DNA of 10,804 nucleotides from Deltaproteobacteria bacterium (GCA_019314105.1 JAFCZY010000129.1:1-10804); one strand, 5' to 3'. Positions 1-6,618 are shown, counted from the stretch's first letter. Numbers and translations: made by a program. Notes: a model not told the origin generated them from the letters alone.

Positions 1-970
1 TAGCATCCTCAAACTCTTTACCATAGCATTCAATGGTATCCTTGAGCTTGAGATCTTCCCTGGCAGCCATTCTTTCCACATCCTTTTTTTTCCCCCACAC
101 CACCAGATCAACACCAGATCGGATTTCAGTATCCGGTGAGGGGGATAGAGTTTTAAAATCAGGAGGCTCGGTCAACGCCAGGATACTGACCAGATACCGC
201 TGATGAAGATTAGAAACCCGTACCGGATCCCGGTAATCCATAAAATCATCTGGGGTTGTCAACTCATAAAAGCATTTATCCCCTGTGCCCTGGCTGTCAG
301 ATGAATCCAGAGCACAGATATGATCATTTTCCTGGTTTTCCGTGATATCTCCCTGGGGAAGAATAAATCTGCCCAGAAAAATAAAACAAAGGATACCGCT
401 GGCGACCAGGGCAAGGCCTATGGGTGTTACATCAAAAAGGCCAAAGGGCTCCAGATTAAACGGAATTAGAAGATCATTTAAAAGAATCAAGGGAGAACAT
501 CCCACCAGGGTAATGGTCCCCCCGAGGATGGCGCTGAATCCAACCGGCATCAACAGACGGCTCAATGGTATTTTCTGCAGTTTACTGATCCGTTGAATGG
601 CTGGCAGAAAAAGAGCGGCAGCACCGATGTTCTGCATAAAACTCGAAATCAGGGCCACTGTAAATGAAACAGCCACAATAATACGGGAAGAACTTTTCCC
701 GGCAATGGCCAGGACCGGTTTAACCAATTTGTTTATCATTCCGGTTTTATCAAGACCGGCCCCGATAATAATCACAGCAATGATTGAAACCACCGCATTA
801 CTGCTTAAGCCCACAAAAGCCTCTTTGGGGGTTACAAGATGGAGAAGCGGCAGACATACCATCATCAGGATTGCCACCACATCAACCCTCACCCACTCTA
901 CAATAAAAAGAAAAATTGCCACTCCTATCATCACAAGTACCATTATCATATCCGGCGTCAATTGCTGCAT
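1..970 (-). CDS. SLC13-family (DASS/ArsB-NhaD superfamily) permease with RCK_C domain, 3' end outside window
   Basis: An inner-membrane anion or ion permease; the substrate (sulfate, dicarboxylate or other) cannot be read from the sequence. I translated the minus strand by hand: ATG at 970-968, open for 323 codons to the window edge. The start has a GGAG-type ribosome site about 7 nt upstream. Residues 8-205 hold several hydrophobic segments, including residues 8-24, 28-46, 57-72 and 97-125, followed by the re-entrant signature GGTITLVGCSPLILLND (150-166). Residues about 235-310 form a soluble insert resembling TrkA_C/RCK_C, with the typical 'P.PDTEIRSGVDLVVWG' pattern, as in YfbS-like SLC13 proteins with a central RCK_C insert. 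The second membrane half should lie outside the window. Both usual SNT-like tips are altered (QNI near 113-115, CSPL near 158-161). It lies 57 bp behind the stress-protein gene, probably in one operon behind the sigma-54 promoter near 1525. The family call is firm; substrate is unknown. Confidence 0.85.
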   Translation of the reverse strand, partial: MQQLTPDMIMVLVMIGVAIFLFIVEWVRVDVVAILMMVCLPLLHLVTPKEAFVGLSSNAVVSIIAVIIIGAGLDKTGMINKLVKPVLAIAGKSSSRIIVAVSFTVALISSFMQNIGAAALFLPAIQRISKLQKIPLSRLLMPVGFSAILGGTITLVGCSPLILLNDLLIPFNLEPFGLFDVTPIGLALVASGILCFIFLGRFILPQGDITENQENDHICALDSSDSQGTGDKCFYELTTPDDFMDYRDPVRVSNLHQRYLVSILALTEPPDFKTLSPSPDTEIRSGVDLVVWGKKKDVERMAAREDLKLKDTIECYGKEFEDA

Positions 971-1027
971 ATTCTCTCCTGTTTCATCTCCATAAATTTA
1001 TTCAATAAAGAATCTGCCACGTCTATT

Positions 1028-1495
1028 TTATCTTCCCTTTTTTCCAGGGTATTTTTTTTTTGATCGCTTGCTTACCGTTAACAAAGGACATTCCAGATTT
1101 TCGGCCAGATCGCAGATCCAGTGTTTTACTGCTTTCTTACAGGAGGCGGGAAGATCTTCTCCGCTTCCCCAGACAATCGCCTGAAACGACGGCCTGTCTG
1201 CTAAAAATTTTAACACCTCCTGGGAAGGATCGCCAATCCGAAGGGCAGAGCTGGTTTCAATCCCTTTTTGGATAAATGTTTCCGTTAATTCTGCCAACAG
1301 CCTGCCAGCTTTAGCCTCTATTTTTTGGAGTATATTTCTTTTGGCTCCCATAAAATCATGAGTTGAAAAGGACATGGAAACCAGCATGAGGAAGCTTACT
1401 CTGGATTCCGTACGCATTGCGTATTCCCTGGCATATGTCAATGCCCCAGAAAAAACCTGCTCATTTTCAAAAATAATCAACACTTCATGATTCAT
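1028..1495 (-). CDS. UspA-like (universal stress protein superfamily) protein with degenerate nucleotide motif
   Basis: A 155-residue cytosolic single-domain protein. The N-terminal strand (HEVLIIFENE), an alpha helix beginning 'SGALTYAREYAMR', the 'IVWGSGEDLP' segment and the closing 'CPLLTVSK' strand follow the UspA order and length. The family's ATP-binding pattern G-2X-G-9X-G-[ST] is not intact: after WGSG there is no GS[VT] loop, and 'KAVKHWICDLAENLECPLL' stands in its place. It may therefore be of the non-ATP-binding type (inference). The start at 1495 is supported by a perfect AGGAGG on the minus strand at 1510-1505, 9 nt upstream. The C-terminus is very basic (KRSKKKYPGKKGR) and is encoded partly by a run of ten A's. 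It lies upstream of the SLC13 permease in the same direction. Usp-like proteins beside permeases often act as regulatory partners, but that role here is only suggested by context. Confidence 0.75.
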   Translation of the reverse strand: MNHEVLIIFENEQVFSGALTYAREYAMRTESRVSFLMLVSMSFSTHDFMGAKRNILQKIEAKAGRLLAELTETFIQKGIETSSALRIGDPSQEVLKFLADRPSFQAIVWGSGEDLPASCKKAVKHWICDLAENLECPLLTVSKRSKKKYPGKKGR

Positions 1496-1524
1496 CTTGC
1501 TCCGCCTCCTGAAGTTTCAACATC

Positions 1525-1541
1525 TACAATATTCATGCCAA
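1525..1541 (-). promoter_or_regulatory. Candidate sigma-54 promoter of the usp-SLC13 unit
   Basis: Minus-strand sequence TTGGCATGAATATTGTA resembles the -24/-12 consensus TTGGCACG-N4-TTGCA. The GG element is intact and spacing is correct, but the -12 element reads GT instead of GC. The expected transcription start is near 1514, leaving a leader of about 20 nt that contains the AGGAGG ribosome site. It shares TTGGCATG with the better promoter at 9536-9552. The -12 mismatch lowers confidence. Confidence 0.5.
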
Positions 1542-1615
1542 GCCAGATATAAACTATAATATACTAATTTTTATTGATTTTTTTATTTTACAAACAAATA
1601 AAAAAAAGGAATGTG

Positions 1616-1626
1616 ATGTTGCATAA
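1616..1626. repeat. ATGTTGCATAA repeat, copy 1 (possible enhancer/UAS)
   Basis: First of two exact 11-bp copies in the gap between the NtrC-type gene and the stress-protein gene. This copy sits in a dyad, TGTTG-N7-CAACA (1617-1633). Its centre is about 107 bp upstream of the predicted sigma-54 transcription start, a normal distance for an activator binding site. The regulator is unknown; the adjacent NtrC-type protein is the obvious candidate. Confidence 0.4.
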
Positions 1627-1684
1627 TTCAACAATCGAATAATACCGGGGATACTCTGCATTGGCAGGAAAGGTAAGGAAAGGA

Positions 1685-1695
1685 ATGTTGCATAA
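1685..1695. repeat. ATGTTGCATAA repeat, copy 2 (possible enhancer/UAS)
   Basis: Second exact copy of the 11-bp repeat, 69 bp from the first and about 176 bp upstream of the predicted sigma-54 start. The dyad right arm seen at copy 1 is missing here. Each copy is preceded by GGA. The DNA between the copies contains purine-rich AGGAAAGG direct repeats and no gene. Confidence 0.35.
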
Positions 1696-1725
1696 ACGAA
1701 CTGACTTGTTTTAAAACCGAACAGA

Positions 1726-3075
1726 TCAATCCAGATCAAATTTCTTAATTTTCCGCCACAGTGATGCCCTGTCTATTCCGAGAATCTCTGCTATTTTTGT
1801 CCGGGTATGATGGGTGGTCCTCAACAAGTGAGATATATAATCTTTTTCTATTTCAGCCAGGGTCATCATCGTCCCCTTTGGCCGCTGATACGCATGCAAT
1901 TCCAGTTCGATCAGATCAGAAGGAAGATCACAGGCTCTGATTTCATCACTATCAGTAATTGCAGCAGCCCGTTCCAGTATATTTTCAAGCTCCCGAACAT
2001 TCCCGGGAAAAGCATAATTGTTTATCAGTGCAAATGCTCTGGGTGATATGGAATTGATTTTTCTGCCCCCGTTGCGATACAGCCGTTTAAGAATATGATA
2101 CGCCAGCAGGGGAATATCTTCGGGTCTTTCTTTCAAGCTCGGCAGTTTAATGTTCACCACATTGATGCGATAGTACATATCTTTCCTGAACACACCTGCT
2201 GCCACTTCTGCCTTCAAATCTTTTGATGTGGCAGACACCACCCGCACATCAACCGGAATGATTCGATTCCCCCCCACCCGCATCAACTCCTTTTCTTGGA
2301 GAATGCGCAGCAGCTTGACCTGCATTGAATGAGGCATTTCACCGATCTCATCTAAAAAGACAGTCCCTTTATCTGCAATTTCCAGCAAACCGGCTTTACT
2401 GGAGTCAGCACCTGTAAAAGCCCCCTTTTCATGTCCAAAAAGCTCATTATCAAGAAGTGTTTCATTAAAAGCACCACAATTTACAGGGACAAAAGGCCCT
2501 TTTGCCCGTTGGCTTAAGGCATGTATGGAACGGGCCACCAACTCTTTTCCACTTCCTGAATCACCGGTGATTAAAACACTGCAGTCTGTGGGGGCAATCT
2601 GATGAACCAAAATTTCTATCTCACGAATCTTTGGACTTTTCCCTATGATAACCGGTATATCAGACTCTTTTTTTTTTATGATATTTGATTTGTCAATTTC
2701 TCTGTGAACCTGCAGATGATGAAGCGCCTTTTCAACAGTATCCAAGAATTGTTCCGGGGTAAAGGGTTTTTCCAGATAATAAAAGGCTCCTTCCCGGGTT
2801 GCTTCGATGGCTTTATCAATGCTGGCATACCCAGTCATGAGAATGACTTCTGTTGCAGAAAGATGTGACTTTATATTTATCAACAAGTCCATTCCATCCA
2901 TTCCAGGCATTTTCACATCTGTGATCACCAAATGATAACGGAAATTTTCCATCTGTTTGAGTGCACCCAGAGGATTTGTATAGGATGAAACTTTATATCC
3001 CTTCTTCTCAAGGAGTCTTCTCAACCGCTTGAGTGTAAGGCGATCATCATCAATAATCATAATTCTTGGTGTCAT
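1726..3075 (-). CDS. NtrC-family response regulator, sigma-54-dependent activator
   Basis: A 449-residue cytosolic DNA-binding activator with complete family architecture. The receiver (1-120) has D9-D11, phospho-acceptor D53, T81 and K103. The AAA+ domain (about 143-375) has Walker A GDSGSGKE (171-178), sigma-54-contacting GAFTGA (218-223), Walker B FLDE (D242, E243) and the NVRELEN motif. The C-terminal Fis-type HTH ends in 'KIAEILGIDRASLWRKIKKF'. All key residues are present, so it should be active when phosphorylated. It lies 54 bp behind the beta-helix gene and probably shares its transcript. No cognate kinase is adjacent on this strand; the kinase/phosphotransfer genes on the right arm are likely partners (inference). 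It probably acts on the sigma-54 promoter just downstream (1525-1541). The ribosome site is weak (AGGA about 15 nt upstream), but the start fits the receiver fold. A run of ten A's encodes the KKK of the receiver-AAA+ linker. Confidence 0.93.
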   Translation of the reverse strand: MTPRIMIIDDDRLTLKRLRRLLEKKGYKVSSYTNPLGALKQMENFRYHLVITDVKMPGMDGMDLLINIKSHLSATEVILMTGYASIDKAIEATREGAFYYLEKPFTPEQFLDTVEKALHHLQVHREIDKSNIIKKKESDIPVIIGKSPKIREIEILVHQIAPTDCSVLITGDSGSGKELVARSIHALSQRAKGPFVPVNCGAFNETLLDNELFGHEKGAFTGADSSKAGLLEIADKGTVFLDEIGEMPHSMQVKLLRILQEKELMRVGGNRIIPVDVRVVSATSKDLKAEVAAGVFRKDMYYRINVVNIKLPSLKERPEDIPLLAYHILKRLYRNGGRKINSISPRAFALINNYAFPGNVRELENILERAAAITDSDEIRACDLPSDLIELELHAYQRPKGTMMTLAEIEKDYISHLLRTTHHTRTKIAEILGIDRASLWRKIKKFDLD

Positions 3076-3118
3076 AAATAAATTTTCTTGTCCTGCCTGC
3101 TAGGTTAGGTTTCCTAAG

Positions 3119-3136
3119 GCCCTAATATTTTAGGGT
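3119..3136 (-). other. Intercistronic hairpin overlapping the beta-helix gene stop codon
   Basis: CCCTAA (3120-3125), a 4-base loop and TTAGGG (3130-3135) form a perfect 6-bp stem, extended by a G-U pair. The stem includes the TAA stop of the upstream gene. More TTAGG/CCTAA copies lie at 3103-3118, so alternative foldings are possible. No U-run follows on the minus strand, so it is not a classical terminator. It could tune expression between the beta-helix gene and the activator gene. Confidence 0.35.
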
Positions 3137-4545
3137 CGTATTCTGATGAAGGGGTAAAGCCCTTCATCTTTCCCGGATGGATAGGGCTGCAAGGTGTTAA
3201 ACGAAATCTGCTGATCGTCCTGGGCATGGCCTCTGAAATCCTCATCATGATCACAATAAGCACCATTGGCTGTCAGAATCTGCTCGATCCTGTTTCTGAA
3301 TCCATCGACAAAAGCCTTGCCTTCCCCAGAAAATTTCATTTTTCCGATAACGTGTTTTCCTGCCAGGGCGTTCAATTTATCAATGGCAATCGTATTTGTT
3401 ATCAGATCTTCTTTGCAGGCAATATATCCCCAGATAATATGATTTTCCGGAATCTGCAAAGCACAATCACTGTCAATAATGGTATGGGGCATCACGATAC
3501 ATCCTTTGCCAACCGTCACTTTTGCACCTTGTTTTCCAAAAAGGAAAGAATTAAACCCCACAAATGTCTTCTGCCCGATTTCCGAGTTGATTATTTTTCC
3601 GCCATGGGCCGTAATATTCATTCCAACGAGATAGGAATGAATAATATAGGTATTTTCCTGGGCATTGGACCCGTCACCCATGTGCGCGTTCTCCAGGTAT
3701 GCCCCCTGGGAAATCAAAACATTTTCCCCGATTCTCGTATCCCCTTTAATAACGGCATACCGGTTCACAGCAGAGCTTTGCGGAGCTTGTACCGGCGGCA
3801 GATCAACCACTTTAAACAACCGCTCATACTCTGGTTCTTTGTCCGTCACAAAACGATAAATCAACCCCCGGGGTTGAAAAGACGCATTCACCCCAATGTA
3901 TTTATCGATCACCGCTTTTTCATACTTAAATTGAAATCTAAAATCATCATTTTCAATATGAATAACACCCGGATCAATCCTCTTGTGAAAAAACTCACCG
4001 GCCTGAACATAGGAAAACTCACCAACAATGCAGGAATGAAGGTTCATCAAATCAATGGTTGAAAACGAGCCCAGAAAACATCCCTCGATTGTGGACCCAT
4101 GGATATTGGCATAATGGGAGGACACCGTGTTTCTAATGGTAAATTCTTCCGGTGTTTCAATGTTGTGAGAGTTGCTGTGAACCAGTGTTTTGTATAACAG
4201 ACTTGAATTAATCACAATAGTTTCATCCTCAACCAGTGGCAGGGGATTATTCCGGTCCATAATATCCCCTTTTCTTTTTAATTCATCTCCGCGTATGTCG
4301 CTTTTATAAATAGTGGACTGGTTAACAGCGCATTTGCCTAAAAAATAACTCCCTGCCATACTGGCATGCTTAAAGTAAAAATCAATGGGATGATGGGAAG
4401 TGATCCCGTAAAAACAATAAAACTTGGACAACTTATCATATTCAATGGCGTTATTAATAAACTGACCGGTATCAAAATCAAATTCACGAAGATTGGCATT
4501 GACCCTGCTGACAATTCGTTCATTTAAAAGTTTAAGTTTTTCCAT
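3130..4545 (-). CDS. Left-handed beta-helix (hexapeptide-repeat) protein, acyltransferase-like, function unknown
   Basis: A 471-residue soluble protein with no signal peptide. Two blocks of imperfect hexapeptide turns are visible. One lies at about residues 108-185 (for example 'STIEGCFLGSFSTIDLMNLHSCIVGEFSYV'-type rungs) and the other at about 260-360, with repeated I/V-G-x-x-T/V patterns such as TRIGENVLI, SEIGQKTFVG and VTVGKGCIV. This is the left-handed beta-helix fold of LpxA/GlmU-type acyltransferases and gamma-carbonic anhydrases. A loop with H303 and H314 could hold a catalytic or metal site, but that is a guess. The protein is longer than a typical hexapeptide acyltransferase, with a helical N-terminal 100 residues and a low-complexity C-terminus, so it may belong to a family of unknown function. 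The start at 4545 has an AAGG ribosome site. It is probably the first gene of a transcript that continues into the NtrC-type activator. Confidence 0.65.
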   Translation of the reverse strand: MEKLKLLNERIVSRVNANLREFDFDTGQFINNAIEYDKLSKFYCFYGITSHHPIDFYFKHASMAGSYFLGKCAVNQSTIYKSDIRGDELKRKGDIMDRNNPLPLVEDETIVINSSLLYKTLVHSNSHNIETPEEFTIRNTVSSHYANIHGSTIEGCFLGSFSTIDLMNLHSCIVGEFSYVQAGEFFHKRIDPGVIHIENDDFRFQFKYEKAVIDKYIGVNASFQPRGLIYRFVTDKEPEYERLFKVVDLPPVQAPQSSAVNRYAVIKGDTRIGENVLISQGAYLENAHMGDGSNAQENTYIIHSYLVGMNITAHGGKIINSEIGQKTFVGFNSFLFGKQGAKVTVGKGCIVMPHTIIDSDCALQIPENHIIWGYIACKEDLITNTIAIDKLNALAGKHVIGKMKFSGEGKAFVDGFRNRIEQILTANGAYCDHDEDFRGHAQDDQQISFNTLQPYPSGKDEGLYPFIRIRP

Positions 4546-4618
4546 TTTTTACCTTTTTTTGCATAGCCTGTTATCTGATTTTTAAAATGTTCCTATCTAT
4601 TTAGAGCTTAAATCTTCA

Positions 4619-4640
4619 TATCATAGGTCGATTTATGATA
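4619..4640. promoter_or_regulatory. Perfect 7-bp dyad in the divergent intergenic region (possible operator)
   Basis: TATCATA, 8 bases (ggTCGAtt), then TATGATA: an exact inverted repeat with a self-complementary TCGA centre. It lies between two divergently transcribed genes, where a regulator could control both. The right arm is part of TTATGATAC, which recurs twice at 6222-6301. The rest of the 227-base intergenic region (4546-4772) shows no gene, no sigma-54 consensus and no terminator. Confidence 0.35.
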
Positions 4641-4688
4641 CAACTATATTGTCTGAATCTTAAAATCGATGCTTTATAAGAAATCTAT

Positions 4689-4717
4689 TTGATAAATGTG
4701 ACCCTCAATGTTAATAA
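4689..4717 (+). promoter_or_regulatory. Possible sigma-70 promoter for the PAS-type activator
   Basis: TTGATA (4689-4694) and TAATAA (4712-4717) are separated by 17 bp, in the only region upstream of the gene at 4773. The -10 matches consensus at four of six bases. An imperfect 15-bp dyad, TGTTAATAATTCACA (4709-4723), covers the -10 and could be an operator. Weak matches are common in AT-rich DNA. Confidence 0.3.
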
Positions 4718-4772
4718 TTCACAATAAAAGCATGCTAAAGATAAATAACCCAAAAATATCCGGGCGACCACT

Positions 4773-6170
4773 ATGATAACTTTGCCCCATCCATTTATAA
4801 AAAATCTATTAACAGCTCCACTCGACTTCACTCATCTGCTGGATGAAATTCCCATGGGTGTTTTAATCCTTGATACCCATCGCCGGGTTGTCTTTTTGAA
4901 CCGGGCTTTTGAAGCACTTTCGGGGTTTTCCCCTTCTATGGCATACGGGATTCAATGCTACAACATTCTCAGAGGTGCTGCCTGTATCTCCAATTGTCCG
5001 GTGCTGTCTATAAAAGATGACAACCGGGCCGTCTTTTGTGAAACAGATATGATAAACCTGAACCGTCAACGCATCCCAATCCGCATGACAACCGCACCGA
5101 TACTGGATGATAATTTTAACATCACAGGTTTTATTGAAACCATAGGAAATATCCGACTTTCACAAAAAATAGACAGAGAAAAAAGTGTCGCCTACAGCTT
5201 TGCAAATATTATTGGAAGAAGTCCTCAAATGGAAAAAATTTTCCAAACTCTGCCTATTCTGGCACAAAGTGACGTCTCCATCCTCATTACAGGAGAAACC
5301 GGTACAGGAAAAGACCTTGTTGCAGAGGCCATTCACCAGACTTCAGGTCGGGAGTCCGGACCTTTTATTAAAATTAATTGCGGTGCCCTGCCGGAAACCC
5401 TGCTTGAGTCTGAAATTTTCGGTCATCAAAAAGGCGCTTTCACAGGGGCTGTTGAAAACAAACCGGGTCGATTCAAACTGGCACATAACGGTACTATATT
5501 CTTAACGGAAATAGGCGACCTTCCGCTCTCGCTTCAGGTAAAACTATTAACTTTTCTTGATGATAAAATCATATACCCGTTGGGCAGTACGAAAGGGTTT
5601 AAAGCCAATGTCAGAATCATTGCGGCAACCCATAGAAATATGGAACAAATGGTGGCTCTGGGCCGATTTAGAAAAGATCTTCTTTTCAGGCTGAATGTCG
5701 CACGAATTCATTTACCGCCGTTAAGAGAAAGGGAAGGGGACATAAGACTTCTCATCGACCACTTTTTTAACAGCTATAAGCAACAGCTTGACAAAAAGAT
5801 CAATGGATTTTCAAAAGAGACTCTAATGGTTCTTTTAAATTATAAATATGAAGGAAATATAAGAGAACTCAAAAATATTGTGGAATATGCAATCAATGTT
5901 TCCACTAATCCAACCATAGAATTACATCATTTGCCTTCTTATCTGTTAGAGTCTTCTCACTCGATTGAATCTGGACAGTCTGAAATTGAAAAACAGACTC
6001 TGAAAAATGATAATACAGCGACAGCGGCAGATTCCCTTTTCAACCCAAAAAATAACCTTACCACACCTGAAACATGGTCTAGCATTCAAAGGGAAATAAT
6101 AATAGAGGCCCTAAAAATAAGGCAGCAAAAATTCTGGGGTGGGGAAGAAGCACTTTATGGAGAAAAATGA
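4773..6170 (+). CDS. PAS-AAA+ sigma-54-dependent activator with frameshifted C-terminal HTH
   Basis: A 465-residue cytosolic activator. The PAS domain (about 20-130) carries a cysteine cluster (C62, C71, C75, C89) in a C-x8-C-x3-C-P arrangement. The AAA+ domain has Walker A GETGTGKD (174-181) and GAFTGA (221-226). Walker B reads FLTE: T245 replaces the usual aspartate, while E246 is kept. The C-terminal arm has NIRELKN. After about residue 448 the reading frame leaves the family: residues 449-465 are unrelated, while the +2 frame at 6119-6193 encodes an intact HTH end. A deletion of about 19 nt removed the start of the HTH and shifted the frame. DNA binding is therefore probably lost. HTH-less activators such as Helicobacter FlgR can still work from solution, so some function is possible. 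The start at 4773 is the only ATG after an in-frame stop (4746), and the ribosome site is weak. It precedes the NifX-like gene, a pairing also seen in sulfate reducers. Confidence 0.88.
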   Translation: MITLPHPFIKNLLTAPLDFTHLLDEIPMGVLILDTHRRVVFLNRAFEALSGFSPSMAYGIQCYNILRGAACISNCPVLSIKDDNRAVFCETDMINLNRQRIPIRMTTAPILDDNFNITGFIETIGNIRLSQKIDREKSVAYSFANIIGRSPQMEKIFQTLPILAQSDVSILITGETGTGKDLVAEAIHQTSGRESGPFIKINCGALPETLLESEIFGHQKGAFTGAVENKPGRFKLAHNGTIFLTEIGDLPLSLQVKLLTFLDDKIIYPLGSTKGFKANVRIIAATHRNMEQMVALGRFRKDLLFRLNVARIHLPPLREREGDIRLLIDHFFNSYKQQLDKKINGFSKETLMVLLNYKYEGNIRELKNIVEYAINVSTNPTIELHHLPSYLLESSHSIESGQSEIEKQTLKNDNTATAADSLFNPKNNLTTPETWSSIQREIIIEALKIRQQKFWGGEEALYGEK

Positions 6171-6193
6171 AACAATTTAAAATTGATTCCTGA
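6117..6193 (+). pseudogene. Out-of-frame remnant of the activator's Fis-type HTH
   Basis: The frame starting at 6119 reads KAAKILGWGRSTLWRK and continues to a TGA at 6191-6193. This matches the HTH end of the intact activator on the other strand (KIAEILGIDRASLWRK). The main gene reads 'EALK' up to 6116, so about seven residues and one frame step are missing between the two parts. It is the 3' fossil of the gene at 4773 rather than an independent gene. Confidence 0.85.
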
Positions 6194-6220
6194 CAAACTT
6201 TTTCTATACTTAGTTAAACC

Positions 6221-6301
6221 ATTATGATACGAATTGAAACAATGCACCGAACAAACCGACAATATCAAAGATGTATGGCGCAGTGAATTGAATTATGATA
6301 C
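6221..6301 (+). repeat. Repeated ATTATGATAC and GAATTGAA motifs before the NifX-like gene
   Basis: ATTATGATAC occurs at 6221-6230 and 6292-6301. GAATTGAA occurs at 6231-6238 and 6285-6292. The two motifs appear in opposite order at the two ends of an 81-bp stretch. The second copy overlaps the start codon of the next gene. TATGAT within the motif also resembles a sigma-70 -10 box, but no good -35 is placed for it. The interval contains no convincing gene. Confidence 0.3.
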
Positions 6302-6618
6302 ATAAAATAACCATTCCCTTATATCATGAAGAAGTGGCCCCCCGATTTGATATGGCCACCGAGGTATTAATTTTGATCTTATCAAAAGGTAATATTATCG
6401 AAGAAGAAAAAACCATCATACTTCCCCGATCTTCTGCCGATGACCTGTGCCATCTTATGTTGGCCGAAAAGACAAACACCCTGATTTGTGGGGCTATTGA
6501 AGAAGAATATTACCAATTTCTCAAATGGAAAAAAATAGCTGTCTATGATTCGATCGCAGGAAACTGGTCCAGAGCATTTCATTGCTGGAACAAAAACATA
6601 TTGAAATCAGGATATTGA
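6295..6618 (+). CDS. NifX/MTH1175-like (dinitrogenase iron-molybdenum cofactor family) small protein
   Basis: A 107-residue cytosolic protein. The opening 'KITIPLYHEEVAPRFDMATEVLIL' pattern, the 'ICGAIEEEYYQFL' turn and the spacing of strands match the Nitro_FeMo-Co domain (ribonuclease-H-like fold), whose members carry metal clusters or cofactor precursors. Here it is not near nif genes, so a nitrogenase role is unlikely. In sulfate reducers such proteins accompany sigma-54 activators, for example in the orange-protein locus, and may deliver or sense a metal cluster. An in-frame TGA (6289-6291) just upstream fixes the start at 6295, although no clear ribosome site is seen. The last residues and the stop lie in a 14-bp tandem duplication. 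Without it the frame would run 12 residues further, to a TAA at 6666-6668, overlapping the kinase start. Confidence 0.7.
   Translation: MIHKITIPLYHEEVAPRFDMATEVLILILSKGNIIEEEKTIILPRSSADDLCHLMLAEKTNTLICGAIEEEYYQFLKWKKIAVYDSIAGNWSRAFHCWNKNILKSGY

Noticed and set aside
300..400. Suspected frameshift in the SLC13 permease near residue 200
   Set aside because: A first hand translation dropped two bases in an A-rich stretch; re-reading 361-400 gave one continuous frame to the window edge.
342..995. Two plus-strand open frames of 84 and 132 codons
   Set aside because: They are antisense to the SLC13 permease, whose membrane signature is unmistakable on the minus strand.
1554..1739. 61-codon minus-strand frame next to the activator gene
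   Set aside because: It overlaps the activator's end and the region with promoter and repeat elements, and has no recognisable domain or good ribosome site.
3226..4062. 278-codon open frame on the plus strand
   Set aside because: It lies fully inside the beta-helix gene on the opposite strand, has no family-like pattern, and the opposite frame shows clear hexapeptide repeats.
6190..6210. Possible sigma-70 promoter CTGACA/TATACT after the PAS-type activator
   Set aside because: The spacer is only 9 bp, too short for a promoter.
6241..6290. Short ATG-started frames (6 and 14 codons) before the NifX-like gene
   Set aside because: No ribosome sites or conservation clues; such short frames are expected by chance.
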